Assembly: GCA_050084985.1 (NCBI GenBank)
Contig: JBITNC010000002.1
Location: forward strand, 21,638,001-21,702,000
Direction: 5' to 3'
DNA from: Nageia nagi
Taxonomy: Eukaryota > Pinophyta
DNA: 64,000 nt
The notes beneath the pieces are model-generated. The model made no database searches. It saw nothing but the letters and a program-made list of their open reading frames with translations, and was not told where the DNA came from. This document shows, piece after piece, positions 1-11,539 of the stretch (position 1 is its first letter; every line of letters starts with the position of its first letter). A program made the translations under genes and the position numbers.

Positions 1-1694
1 ATATGAAAACTATAAAACAAAGCACTTATCAAGCAATGGAGAAGAAACTTATTTGAACATGAAGTTTGTGGATGATGGAGCAGATTCTAAAATTGAAGAG
101 TGACTATTCTCTATTATTGTCACCTTGATATCTTGTTAATAGTCCTGATTCATACCTTTATGGAGCAATTAACACACACCTTTTATTCATTTATATCATT
201 ATTGACAAATCATATAAGTCATAATCAATCATGTTAACCCTACTAAGACTATCATAAAAAATTTCAAAACCATCGTAACATTCTTCATGCAACCAAAAAA
301 TCTTGATAGTAATGATAAAAGATACCATATCATTTTCAAAATTGTTAAAACATTCTTTTGTACAATATTTCTAATCAAACTTTTTTATGAAATACATTTG
401 TATTTGTGTGCAATCGTTATTTTTATTATTTAAAAAATTAAATAAATGCTCAAATTTTTATTCCTTATCAAACATAACACATGTTAAAATAAATTCTTCA
501 AAATACACTGTATTCTAAAATCTGTATTTTTATTCCTTATCAAAGATAATACTCAAATTTGTATTCCATCAATTCTTGCAACGCCATTCTTGTGTTGGGC
601 ATCTTCCATTATTACCATCATCGTCATCAAGCAATAGAGCTAGCTCAGACCTGACTGTATCCAGATTTGACAATTCGAATTTGATACAGTAGCCGAATTA
701 CCGGCACATGCATGCCGACAGTTTTATTACAAGTCCGCATGAAACACACCGACGCGCTCTCTCCATTCAGATATTTGAGCTCTTTACACTGCGATAAGCG
801 CAAAACATTGTCAGCGACATTTCCCAATCACGCCTTCAAAGTGAGAGACGGGATATTCAATGAGTATATTATCTATCCAGCATATGCTCTTCGAGATCGA
901 CTTCCCAATGGAGTACTACAATGGAGGGGTCGAAATTGACTCGAAAGGAAGGAGACGAAAGGCAAGTCTAAGGACAGTCGTTGTTTTTCTCAAATATTTT
1001 CTGTGGACAATATTCCAATTTCATGTATCGCTAAAACTTCTACTATATACTAAAATTATCATCTTCTCCAAAGCCATCAAAAGAATTTGTATATTATATC
1101 TTAAAATCACAAAATTATAAAAGCTTTTCTAGATCTTAAAAAAATCATAGATTCTTTCAATTAATTTTTGATGGAATTTTTAACTGCTTTGATGCTATGA
1201 AGAATTATTTAAGTATTTCATAAGAATCAAATATCATGATATTTTCACACATATCAATAATTGGGTTGTTAAGCACATCAAGTTATATAATCAATAATTT
1301 GGTTGTTAAGCACCAACATCATGTCTACAATGAAATAGTAGTGTACTTTAAGTAGGCACATCAAATTATATAATCCATGTTAAATATCTTAGATCATTAA
1401 TTATATAACAAGATGTTTAATCTTAAATATGGATCTCCCCTATCTATGTACACATTTAAATTTTACTTAAGAGTGAAGGATATAGGGTAAAAGTATTAAG
1501 AAATACTAATGTGTTAAATATAATTAAGGCTTACACATAATTACACTAAATTTAGCTTAGCTTCCAACAAAATCCTTTTTTTACAAGAAATTAGAACACA
1601 TTTTACAAGATGTTTTTTTGGCTTCTGACTAGATTTAACTTTATGAAATTTACTCGAGACACTTCAATCCAAAATGAATCTCTAAGTATAGATT
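1..1694. other. Intergenic AT-rich DNA with a GC-richer patch
   Basis: Mostly AT-rich sequence without a recognisable gene. The stretch from about 600 to 980 is clearly richer in GC and CpG than its surroundings and holds short overlapping open frames on both strands (minus 645-827, plus 712-939, plus 860-1120). None resembles a family I know, so it may be a decayed first exon or a promoter fragment. Around 1250-1380 a short phrase, ending in GGTTGTTAAGCAC, recurs twice as a local repeat. Confidence 0.4.
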
Positions 1695-2305
1695 TAATTA
1701 ATATTTGTAAATACAATTGAATAATATCTTAAATTGATAATTAAAATTTGTAAAAAGGAAACATGAAAAATTTCTTTTATTTCATTGTATTTCCTCTTGA
1801 ACATATTAAAATTATTTGTTCTTTTACCAACAAACGAAATTACTACCATTACAAAATTTAATGGATTTCTTTCACAAATTCAATAGCTTTTACATAATAA
1901 GAATTCAGAATGAAACATGGCTCTCTATCCTTTGATGGATACCAATATCTCAGGATGGCATTGCTACCACCCTCTACTTGCACACTCAAGTTCTGAAAAT
2001 AAATAATAATAACATGGTCACGACACGTGGAACAGTCGATCCACTCAAACTACCGTACAATATTAAAATTTTAGGGTTACTGTACAATCCTTTACATGAT
2101 TTATCACGGTCAGGGAAGCAAATGCCAGGCAAGTTTTTACCTTCCCCCAGTCAATCTCCAAAAAGTTTCGAGAGGCATCAAAAGAAGGCTATGACCAACT
2201 TTCCTTAACGCGATCCGTAAGCGCCATCCGTGTAGCATCTACAATCTTCTGAACATCATATTATTTGGTGCAGTTTCTGTTTGAGACTCAATCTCAAGTA
2301 ATACA

Positions 2306-2573
2306 TTACCGATTACTTGTTCGAATGAGACTTCGAAGATGGTTGAAGCGATCGACATTGCAGGGAATTCTGAGAGGACCATCTTGCTCGAAGCCGTATG
2401 CCTCCTCCGCCGCCCTGAGAAGCTCACCGAAGAAAGGGTGGTGCAAATATTCTATTTGAATGATGAAGCGCTCTCTTTCTTCTCCAACATAAACAGGAAC
2501 GCATCCTCTAGGAACGCATCTCTCTATTGATTTGGGAATGAATTTTTATGATGTTTGATATTCTTCCTTCCAT
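2306..2573 (-). pseudogene. SAUR family auxin-responsive protein, copy 1, probably broken
   Basis: Read from 2515 to 2306, the minus strand encodes a 69-residue uninterrupted SAUR core: a VPRGCVPVYVGEE opening, the RF(I/V) strand, a YLHHPFFGELL helix, the AAEEAYGF segment and a final IPC-VDRF block, ending in TAA. SAUR proteins are small plant proteins, many of which inhibit PP2C.D phosphatases and so promote H+-ATPase-driven expansion growth. No ATG precedes the core in its frame before a stop. An upstream ATG at 2573 opens a plausible N-terminus (MEGRISNIIKIHSQIN) but in another frame; the 268-nt interval is one nucleotide off a multiple of three. This copy also has Ile-Gln where copy 2 has the usual Val-Pro after RFI. 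Family assignment is firm; loss of function is inference. Confidence 0.75.
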
Positions 2574-3354
2574 TTATATAATAATTTTTGAAAAGATGTG
2601 TCTTTTAATATTTCAGTCAGCTATATAATTTTAATTTTAAAAAAATTATTTTCCCGCCAATTGTTTAACGGACGGACTCACATACGACATTTTGCTCCCC
2701 CACTCCACTCTCCATGCTGCAGCTGTAGAAATGCCTCTCGGTGTAATTAATATTTGTAAATACAATTGAATAATATCTTAAATTGATAATTAAAATTTGT
2801 AAAAAGGAAACATGAAAAATTTCTTTTATTTCATTGTATTTCCTCTTGAACATATTAAAATTATTTGTTCTTTTACCAACAAACGAAATTACTACCATTA
2901 CAAAATTTAATGGATTTCTTTCACAAATTCAATAGCTTTTACATAATAAGAATTCAGAACGAAACATGGCTCTCTATCCTTTGATGGATACCAATATCTC
3001 AGGATGGCATTGCTACCACCCTCTACTTGCACACTCAAGTTCTGAAAATAAATAATAATAACATGGTCACGACATGTGGAACAGTCGATCCACTCAAACT
3101 GCCGTACAATATTAAAATTTTAGGGTTACTGTACAATCCTTTACATGATTTATCACGGTCAGGGAAGCAAATGCCAGGCAAGTTTTTACCTTCCCCCAGT
3201 CAATCTCCAAAAAGTTTCGAGAGGCATCAAAAGAAGGCTATGACCAACTTTCCTTAACGCGATCCGTAAGCGCCATCCGTGTAGCATCTACAATCTTTTG
3301 AACATCATATTATTTGGTGCAGTTTCTGTTTGAGACTCAATCTCAAGTAATACA

Positions 3355-3622
3355 TTACCGATTACTTGTTCGAATGAGACTTCGAAGATGGTTGAAGCGA
3401 TCGACACTGCAGGGAATTCTGAGAGGACCATCTTGCTCGAAGCCGTACGCCTCCTCCGCTGCCCTGAGAAGCTCGCCGAAGAAAGGGTGGTGCAAATATT
3501 CTATTGGAACGATGAAGCGCTCCCTTTCTTCTCCAACGTAAACAGGAACGCATCCTCTAGGAACGCATCTCTCGATTGATTTGGGAATGAATTTTTATGA
3601 TGTTTGATATTCTTCCTTCCAT
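3355..3622 (-). pseudogene. SAUR family auxin-responsive protein, copy 2, probably broken
   Basis: Tandem twin of the SAUR sequence at 2306-2573. The core (3564 down to 3355, 69 residues plus TAA) is uninterrupted and closer to family consensus, keeping the Val-Pro pair after RFI. It shares the start problem: the upstream ATG at 3622 lies in a different frame, and the later ATGs are out of frame too. A TATATAAA sequence directly abuts that upstream ATG, so transcription from it would begin downstream, and the ATG may not be in the mRNA. A 15-bp tandem repeat (two copies of a block containing GATGCGTTCCT) sits at the start of the core. Because both copies share the defect, it predates the duplication or the real start is non-canonical. 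Confidence 0.75.
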
Positions 3623-3775
3623 TTATATAATAATTTTTTAAAAGATGTGTCTTTTAATTTTAATTTTAAAAAAATTATTTTCCCGCCAATTGTTTAACGG
3701 ACGGACTCACATGCGACATTTTGCTCCCCCACTCCACCCTCCATGCTGCAGCTGTAGAAACGCCTCTCGGCGTAA

Positions 3776-4696
3776 TAAAAAAAAAAGACATGCTTAAATA
3801 CAAAATAAAATTATAAAGAAGGAACTTTTCATGATAAATATACTCAATACAAAAAAATCATTGCTTGTGACCTTGTGCTATTTTATAAGACAATTATTTA
3901 TGATAACATATATCTTGCATACCATTTTGTATGTATGACATATACTCTAAAGAAAATTCTAAAGAGATTCTCATATGCTATCTTTTTGCAGTATTCCTTC
4001 CCATTGAAGTAAGATTTTAATAACCGAATGAGAGGGAAGCTGATGGTTGTTGGCTTCTTTGTCTTAAGTATTTATACCAACTGTCCTTTAAAGTTATGAT
4101 ACCTGAAAAACTAGATGGATCATTTATAATACCGGAGCCATAGAAAAATCATTTCTTCCATGTTGAATTATTGCTTATATTTTCATGTTGTTCAGATTAC
4201 TATTTCATATAATTTTGAGCATGATTAAATTATTTTTTGAAGTTTGAAGGATGGTGGCATGAGTAATATTGTTGGCACTACCGTATTTCTTGGGGGCAAT
4301 AAATTCAATTCACCAAGGAATGTACTACATTTTACTGGATTCTTATTATCTATGAATGGTTTTAACGAAGTTAGAAATATCTCAATGGCGATGCATGTCA
4401 TTGAATTTGATGGCAATTTTAGATTATTTTTGGTACATAGCAACTGCAAAATGTACATCTGGCAGCGACGGTACTGCATGGTGGTTTGTTGGCCCGAGGG
4501 TGTCCAAGTTCCAAATTTAATAGCACTGGTACCTTTTGAGGTCTGTCTTCTTACCACGCAGATCACATTCACAACACTAGTTCTTTGCATATTTGGCATA
4601 ATAATTAAAATAGTTGCTCCTATCAATGCAGGTGTCGCCTACCCTTGTTGACTGTTGTATGTCTGAAGCAACCAAATAAGTCTCTTGTCATGGTAT
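3776..4696. other. Intergenic; open frames on both strands at 4225-4651
   Basis: No recognised gene. Between 4225 and 4651 both strands are open for about 133-135 codons. Neither translation shows a domain I can name, and two long frames antisense to each other in AT-rich DNA can be fortuitous. The minus-strand version has slightly more gene-like composition, but no promoter, splice or family signal supports it. Confidence 0.3.
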
Positions 4697-5035
4697 AAGT
4701 GTTAATTTTTGTTGATTTTTTATTTTTATATAATACATTTTTAGTGAATTAGATTTGAAGTCCGAACTACTAAAGCAAGGTATTTTTTTTTTATAAATGC
4801 AAATAAGTTTCATTTGTATAAAGTGTTAATTTTTGTTGATTTGTTTATTTCTATATAATACATTTTTAATGGATTATAATATGAAGTGAGAACCATTAAA
4901 GTAAGCTATTTTTTATAAATGCAAATAATTTTCATTGTCATGGTATAAAGTATTAATTAGTTAATTTTTGTTGACTTGTTTATTTTTTCATAATAGTTAC
5001 AACCATTAAAGCAAGGTATTCTTTTATAAATGTTA
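4697..5035. repeat. Three-unit tandem repeat, ~125-bp period
   Basis: Units begin at about 4697, 4821 and 4948. Each opens with a form of AAGTGTTAATTTTTGTTGA, continues through a run like TTTATATAATACATTTTTA and ends near a GCAAGGTATT / TTTATAAATG segment. The third unit is shortened. Divergence between units is moderate, so the array is not very recent. No coding content. Confidence 0.75.
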
Positions 5036-5928
5036 GTGTTGAGATTTGGTTGTCATCTTACTTATTATAGGAGGAGGTCAAGTTGCAAGAGAAATAAATA
5101 GTCAAGGTCAAGGTTCAAAATTCAAGTAAATAATATTTTAATATTTGTTAAGATGCTTTTCATAACATATAATATATTCATTATAGAAATATCATATATG
5201 TATTCTCTCTTTCAAGTTCATCATTATTACAATATATTATATTATTTAATTACATTTTATTATTTAACCAATTTCCATTTAATATAAGAATAATATTTGT
5301 AAATGATATTCAATTAGGAGAAATCTAAAATGTCAAAACACATTTGTAGACTCGACAAAACTCCATGAAAATAACATATGAAAGTTTTAAGAGAGCTCTA
5401 CAAAGATCATAGATTGTAGATGACTGATGCGTAGTTTTTTTTGGGTCACTTTAGAATAGGAGTAAAATGTGATCCATATATTCTTAATTGAAAATCTATA
5501 ATTTCTTTGTAAAAAATAGGTTTTGGATCCCTGTATAAAGAATCCCCCTTAATAAATTTACCCTTACCAAAATAAAATATTCAACTAGGAGGAGAAAAGA
5601 TGAATGAAACCATCTAAGTGGAGGAGTTGCTCTATTATGAGTGTGATTGTATGTTAGAGGAAGGTCCCTCTAATACGAAACTTTAAATGTGTAGTGCTTA
5701 AAGACATGAATTCAAAACTTAAGGATATAAAAAAAACTATCAAAATGGTTAAGTTAGCAATTGATATCCAAAGATATACAAGGTTAGCAAACTTGCAATA
5801 AAATTTATGATGCCAATAGTGTTTGTTATCTGAAAAAAGGTGCATGTACCATTTAACTAGCCCAAAATATGGATCCTAGATCTATGCTATAATATAGCAA
5901 GACCAATCCATAATTTGCAACTCAAGTC
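5036..5928. other. Intergenic AT-rich DNA
   Basis: I see no gene or element boundary here. It precedes a decayed Ty3/gypsy gag sequence and may include its untranslated leader, but no LTR or primer-binding site could be identified. Confidence 0.4.
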
Positions 5929-7980
5929 ATGGTTGCTTTAGGGCTTTCTATGGGAAACAATCAAGTTGCACATCAAGCTTTAACAAGTGCATCTCAAGCA
6001 TCAGATCAAATTAGAATGAAAGATCTTTAGAGGAAAGTATTTGATATTGAATTTAATATCTTTCACAGTAGAAAAGTCAAGACTATGATGGCATTTTCAC
6101 CACTCCTTATATGAAGAGATCCTCAATTTTTCCTACCACCCAATTTCAAGACCCCTAAGTTTGAGATGTTCAATGGAGAAGGAGATCCAAAGTAACATAT
6201 TATTAGCTCATAGGAGGAGTGTATTATAAAATTGGAAACTAAAAATAAGTTGATGGCCAAATTCTTCCCAAGATGTCTAAAGGGAGATGCTAGTCAATGG
6301 TTCTACAAATTATCATATAGATCCATTAATTCTTTTAGAGAGCTTGTTAAGATTTTCATGGACCATACAAATACAACATCAAGCAATAGGTCAAGTTACA
6401 CTATGCACTATGCTAAGAAATAAATTAAACATTGGAGAAGTCCATCCCATGCTTCAAAAAGGTATGAAAATCTACCAAATGTAGATTAGATGAAGATCAG
6501 ATCGATTGGAATATTTTAAAATTCTATTATTCTTATTTTAAAACAACATGCTATAGATTATGAAGTTCTAGGATTTAGATCTATGATTGAAAAAGTGTTA
6601 GCTAATGAAAAAGTATTGTTAGAAATTGACACATTGAAATATGGATCTACAACATATAATAAATAGCCAAGGAAACCTTATTATAAGAAAGAGGAGAAAG
6701 TTGTTAATATGGTTGAAGCACATTCATTAATAAGATATGCAATGCAAAGAGAGCAAAGATTCACTTTTCTAGTCCATCCAAGGACCATTCTTATAGATCT
6801 CATTAAAAAAGGATTTTTGAAACCTTTAGAAAGAGAACCACAAGATGACAATGTGGAAGGAGGAAATCAAAACCACTATCATGCATATCATCAAAGAAGG
6901 GTTCATTTAACAAATAGATGCAAGCAATTAGAGTTTTCCATATTGGATCTCATTTCCCAAGGTAAATATGAAGTCTAAGAATAATAACAAAGGAATGAAC
7001 CTAATTACCAAACTGTCAAAATAATTACTATTAATGAGGACATTTATGCAACCATCAAGAGAGGACGTCTTAATGCCATTCCAAATCTAACAATACATGA
7101 AGAAGTAAGAATTCCATTAGATCCAAGGTCATGTAATATGTCAGAGTAGTTAACGAACACACAAGAAAAGATTAGTTTATTTGAGCTTATTCATATTTTC
7201 AAGCCACATAAAGAGATTTTGTATGAAGTTTTCAAACTTGAAAAAGTTCTTATTGATATATTTTCTTCTACTTTTTTTGATAAAGTGCATTCTTGGAAAT
7301 ACTATAATATGATAATATTTCATGAAAAAGAGTTTCTTAAACAATAAATGATTAATGAATTTTTGTCTCTCTATATTAAAACATCTATGGTAGATCCAAG
7401 ATTAGGTGTCAATATTTGTTCCTCCAAGTTTTTACAAAACCTTGAAGGTAAAGGTGTCAAAGTACCTCCTTTAAATGATCCCACACTCAAAATACGGGCT
7501 TTGATAATATCTTCAAAGAGCACTTGGAATAAGTACTTTACTTATTCATCTTGGGCTAAAGGCACTACAACCCTCATTTCATGTCATGAATGGAAAAATA
7601 ATATATAATTTGCTATTGGAAAGGCTTTGGATCCATGACATGAAGATGTTTCCTTCTATGTTACATAATTACCTTAAATTTGAGCTTGAGGGAGAGATCC
7701 ATACGGTGTAAGCAGATCCAGAAGCCTATGAATTTTGTAATTTGGTAGATATAGAGGTGTATATATTAGATATCCATTATATCGATTTGTTTGGATTTCC
7801 TATTGAAGAAAAGTAGTTAGCCTTAGTTAGAGTAGAAAAATAAGTGAGATTTATTGAAATTGGACCATAAATGTACAATATTCAAAAATTGAATCCCATG
7901 GTGCTAGTAAAGGGCTTGGGAAGACCAAAGATCATACACCATAAAGGGTGCATGCACCCTATAGAAGGGTGCAAGTATTG
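5929..7980 (+). pseudogene. Degenerate Ty3/gypsy gag-protease fragment
   Basis: Several stop-interrupted frames on the plus strand together read as a gag-protease polyprotein. A PPNFKTPKFEMFNGEGDP segment (about 6135-6190) leads into the retrotransposon gag domain, with KFFPRCLKGDASQWFYKLS at 6253-6312. A zinc-knuckle-like YHQRRVHLTNRCKQLE follows near 6885-6932. Aspartic-protease remnants (VDPRLGVNICSSKFLQNL) lie at about 7390-7445, and a decayed form of the typical 'NLLLGRPWIHD' segment near 7610-7645. This arrangement is usual for Tat-lineage elements (inference). No RT follows; the fragment ends before the hairpin at 8066 and the LTR element at 8350. No LTRs of its own were found. Confidence 0.75.
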
Positions 7981-8065
7981 TACATCTGATAAGAACATTA
8001 AATATTCTTGCTCTACTAGTATCTTGATGTAGTCTCCTAGCCTAACACATGATGCCTTCAGTAGT

Positions 8066-8125
8066 AATGAATTATATTATCATGGATTGAATCTTCTCAT
8101 GTAGTCCATGATAATACAATTCATT
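8066..8125. repeat. 21-bp inverted repeat (hairpin)
   Basis: Arms 8066-8086 and 8105-8125 are reverse complements with a single mismatch, separated by 18 nt; the left arm begins AATGAATTATATTATCATGG. It lies between the gypsy gag-protease remnant and the LTR element at 8350. Function unknown; it may be the remains of a small foldback element. Confidence 0.7.
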
Positions 8126-8349
8126 ATAATTCATAGGTCTCTACACATGTGTGGTTCTTACTTTTATGTCGATCATAGATATGTTCATAGGATGTAAATA
8201 CAAATATGATCTGATTTCAATCCCTACAAGAATATTATGTAAATAAATATTTTGTACATCTTATGTGCATAGATAGTGCATCAAAACATTATTAAATGTA
8301 TACATATATCAATTTTAATTATAAATCATGATGTTATTTACAAACTATG

Positions 8350-8818
8350 TGTAAAAACCAAAAACTCATTCATTCAACTAGCTTAGGTGACTTATGATGA
8401 TTTTTCATATCTTGCAACTTATTATGATCACATCAGCCCATCGACTCTGCATGATAGCACTTACATGATCATTTTTGGTAACTTAACCTTGTGTTACCAC
8501 TTGATCAACCCTAACCCCTCTAACCTACCGGTTAGGTATAAAATCCTAACTATCGTACAAGTTGGTCACTGTTTAATTATAAAAATCAATTTAAAATCAT
8601 TTCTCCATCTCCTGCTAATGAATATCTCATGAGTTCTTTCATGATCAACCTTTTTTCCATTGTGTGCACTAACTTTGACAACCTTGTACATCCCATGTGA
8701 GTTCAACCCATCACTTCCAAGGAAAAAAGCGATATCTTATCCTCATATTGCAAGGGAATCTTAACTAAACTCATGTGATTTGTATTTTTATTTGGACTAA
8801 CATTATTTCAAGTTGTTC
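8350..8818 (+). repeat. 5' LTR of element A, left part
   Basis: Matches 21968 to about 22425, including the region with ACCCTAACC and GGTTAGG motifs. A TATA box (TATAAAA, 8537-8543) sits in the same place as TATAAAA at 22186-22192 of the 3' LTR, marking the probable LTR promoter. The LTR is interrupted after 8818 by a nested retrotransposon and resumes at 13472. Confidence 0.8.
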
Positions 8819-10754
8819 TGAAGGAAATTTAATTTCCTTAATGTTGTAATGTTGCAATGTTTTATTTGTTTGGGTTGAGGGATTTTATTCACCAACTTTA
8901 GAGTGGAGGTGCATCAAAAACTTTGGTTAGAATCCCCCTTCATATTGCAACTTGCAGCACCATAGATTTAATAATACATTTCTATTTATTTTGAATTCTC
9001 CCTACACAACATCTGATCAGATTTTGTTTGTTAGACTTCTTTAGCAGATAGGCATGGTGTGTGATCCTTTAGCTGCTGCAACACTCCATCGCTTGCAATA
9101 CTTGCCTATAATATTTTTCCAGTGTCCTCTTCTGTAGATCTATACTTCTTCAATGACTACTACAACATGTCTCTAATTGGATTCATAGAGCTTCAAATCT
9201 ATAAATGGTTGATTCGACTTCAGTCTTATTTGGCTTGGTAGCTATAGTCTCATGTTGTTGGCCCGATGAATGCATAATCCTTAAGTGGATGATTGTAGTT
9301 GTTATTTTTGCAGCCCATGAGTGCCATAATGACATCACTTTATATGATTTTATTGTCCTACCTTAAGCAGTTTCTGTGTGTTTTGGTGATACCACTTTGT
9401 TGTATGAAGACTATCACACTTTGTCTATGCATGGTGGTGATGGGTATCTCTGTTACATTGAACCATCACTTTTGTATGTGAAATCCTATAGTGTGTAATC
9501 CATTAGATGATGTTTGTAACTTGCTTTTGGAGAAATATATAAAATATTTTATCCATCTTTTATTATTTTTTCATGAAGATTTCATTTCTTTATGGCTGTT
9601 TGTTGTATTTTCTCTTTATAGGCTAGTTTGTATGAGAAACCACTTCTAGATCCTTCTAGGAGTGATCAAAATCTCTGCCATGATGATTTTTAGCTATATG
9701 GTATTATTTTAATTATGTGGTTACTTGTTGGTTTCCCATTTTAAGTGAGGGATTCAAAGTTCTTTATGGTTGTATCAAAATGCATTTGTTGATAGGGTTA
9801 GTTTACTTTCAGAGGGAATGTTATATATTTCTAGAACTCCTTTGTTATGTGATTCCTTCTATTTTGGATTCCAAAACACACTTATCAACCTTAACTCATG
9901 GACATGCTATCTTGCTCCTGAGCCATATAGAGCCTTTTCTACTTTAGTTCAAATTTTACCCTTCAACCTTCATGTCATCTTTTGAGAACTTTACCATTGG
10001 ATAGAGAATCTACTACTGATCATTTTGATGGGTGAGAGTGCCAAGTTTCATCGAGATGTAGAGATATTATGCACTCTAGAATTTTTCTTGCACTTAACGA
10101 TATCATCATCCTTTGGACTACAGATTTCACTTGGTCTCTTTCTTCGACGAGCTTATAAAGCCTTTCCATCTGAATTTATTTTGGAACTATAGATTTATGC
10201 TTTAGTAAATTAGAAATCTTAATTTGAGGCTTTCAAAGCATTATTCTATACATGTTCATTAACTTGTGATTAGTGAACCTTGAATTTGACCAAGTTATAG
10301 CCCACAAATATGGCCCTGAAGACAAGTTAATTGATCTCTAGACTTATCAATTTTAACGTAGATTTGATAGATTTCAAGAGTCTAGAGCATTGTAAAGCTC
10401 CAATATTTTCATTTTGGTTAGTTTCTAACTCTTTTGGAGTTCTATCTAGAGCTTGTTGATCATAAACTATCGGAACCCCTATGTTTTCACTCCAATGAAG
10501 ATAGAGTTATATTTTGACGAAGGTCCAAAAAGTTTGAGAAGTTCAAAAATTACCGAAACCTTGACACTTCCATTAACACTATATAAAAAAGATGGTTTCC
10601 ATTAGAATTCCTTAAAATTGACTCATTCAATGTTTTGGCTAATCCTAGCTCACCAAATTCTCCTGAAACTCTAGCTACTCAATCGATATCAGAGCTTGGA
10701 ATCCTTCTTGATGAGTTCATCAATTGGTGGTTGATGAACCTTTAAATTCTAACA
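8819..10754 (+). repeat. 5' LTR of the nested LARD-like element
   Basis: Pairs along its length with 11540-13471. Begins TGAAGGAAATTT and ends CTAACA directly before the primer-binding site. Short open frames inside (9299-9481, 9717-9947) are not shared as open frames with the other LTR and are not considered genes. Near 9370-9480 it carries a version of the CACTAAACCAACACTT phrase that is repeated in the element interior. Confidence 0.85.
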
Positions 10755-11539
10755 TGATATCAGGGCCTACTTGATCTAGTTGGGTTCAATGATCCTATTT
10801 TGATTATGTGATGATATTCAAGGGGAGTAATATCATCTTCAGCTCTAGCTTAATTTCTCCAGGACCTCTTATATGCCCTCCATTCAGTGTTCAAGTCATT
10901 TTCCTCCTACCATGTACTTCTAATTCAGTCGTGTTATGTGTGTCAAAAGCACTATAACAACACTTTTAATTAGGAGAGCAATTGATCATTTTGGATGCTT
11001 TATTTGCACTAATTTGGCACTTTTCAATGAAAGTACAATTTGTAATTTAGTCGAGTGATTTGTTTACACTAATCAAGTTATTTTGTGTGCCTTAGTAGCA
11101 CTAAACCAACATTTTTCTTTAGTATAGGAGAGCTTCTTTTATCAGGTGCTTTTAATCTAGTTTTGTTACGTGCTTCAATTGCACTAAACCAACACCTCAT
11201 CAAAGGAGAGCTAAATTCTATCAGGTGCCACAAATGCACTAGAATCAGCTATGATGGGTGCCTTTAGATGCATTGAACCATCATTATGCATCAGAGAGGA
11301 GTGAAATATTTTATGGGGTGCCTTGCATGCACTAGAATTGGTTGTGTTGGATGGTTCACAATACACTTAACCAACACTTTTCTATGCAGCAAAGCAAGCT
11401 TTTTTCGATTGCCTTCAAATGTACAGATCTGACATATTTCAAAAAGAGGATTACAGATATGTGTTGGGTGACATTAGTTGCACTAAACCAACACTTATAC
11501 AATTATGAAGCATAGAATATTTTAAATTAAGAGGGAGAT
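10755..11539 (+). other. PBS, repeat-rich interior and PPT of the LARD-like element
   Basis: Opens with a PBS-like TGATATCAGGGCC and closes with the polypurine tract AAGAGGGAGAT ending at 11539. In between, about nine imperfect copies of a phrase of the form GTGCCTn(3-6)GCACTAAACCAACACTT occur (for example near 10949, 11084, 11168, 11222, 11258, 11318, 11355 and 11475), several followed by GGAGAGC. Two copies form stem-loops with identical 7-bp arms, GTGTTGG and CCAACAC (11344-11377 and 11461-11494). No protein-coding potential. Such structured repeats could serve RNA packaging, which is speculation. Confidence 0.7.

Larger units (their letters stand above)
1695..3775. repeat. Tandem duplication of a ~1.03-1.05 kb unit carrying SAUR
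   Basis: Bases 1695-2743 recur as 2744-3775 in direct orientation with only scattered substitutions. The main length difference is a 20-bp segment present near 2612 in the first unit and absent from the second. Both junctions sit at a GTAAT(T)A sequence, so a short microhomology may have mediated the event. Each unit contains a SAUR coding core on the minus strand plus about 600 bp of downstream sequence and its short upstream region. Confidence 0.9.
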
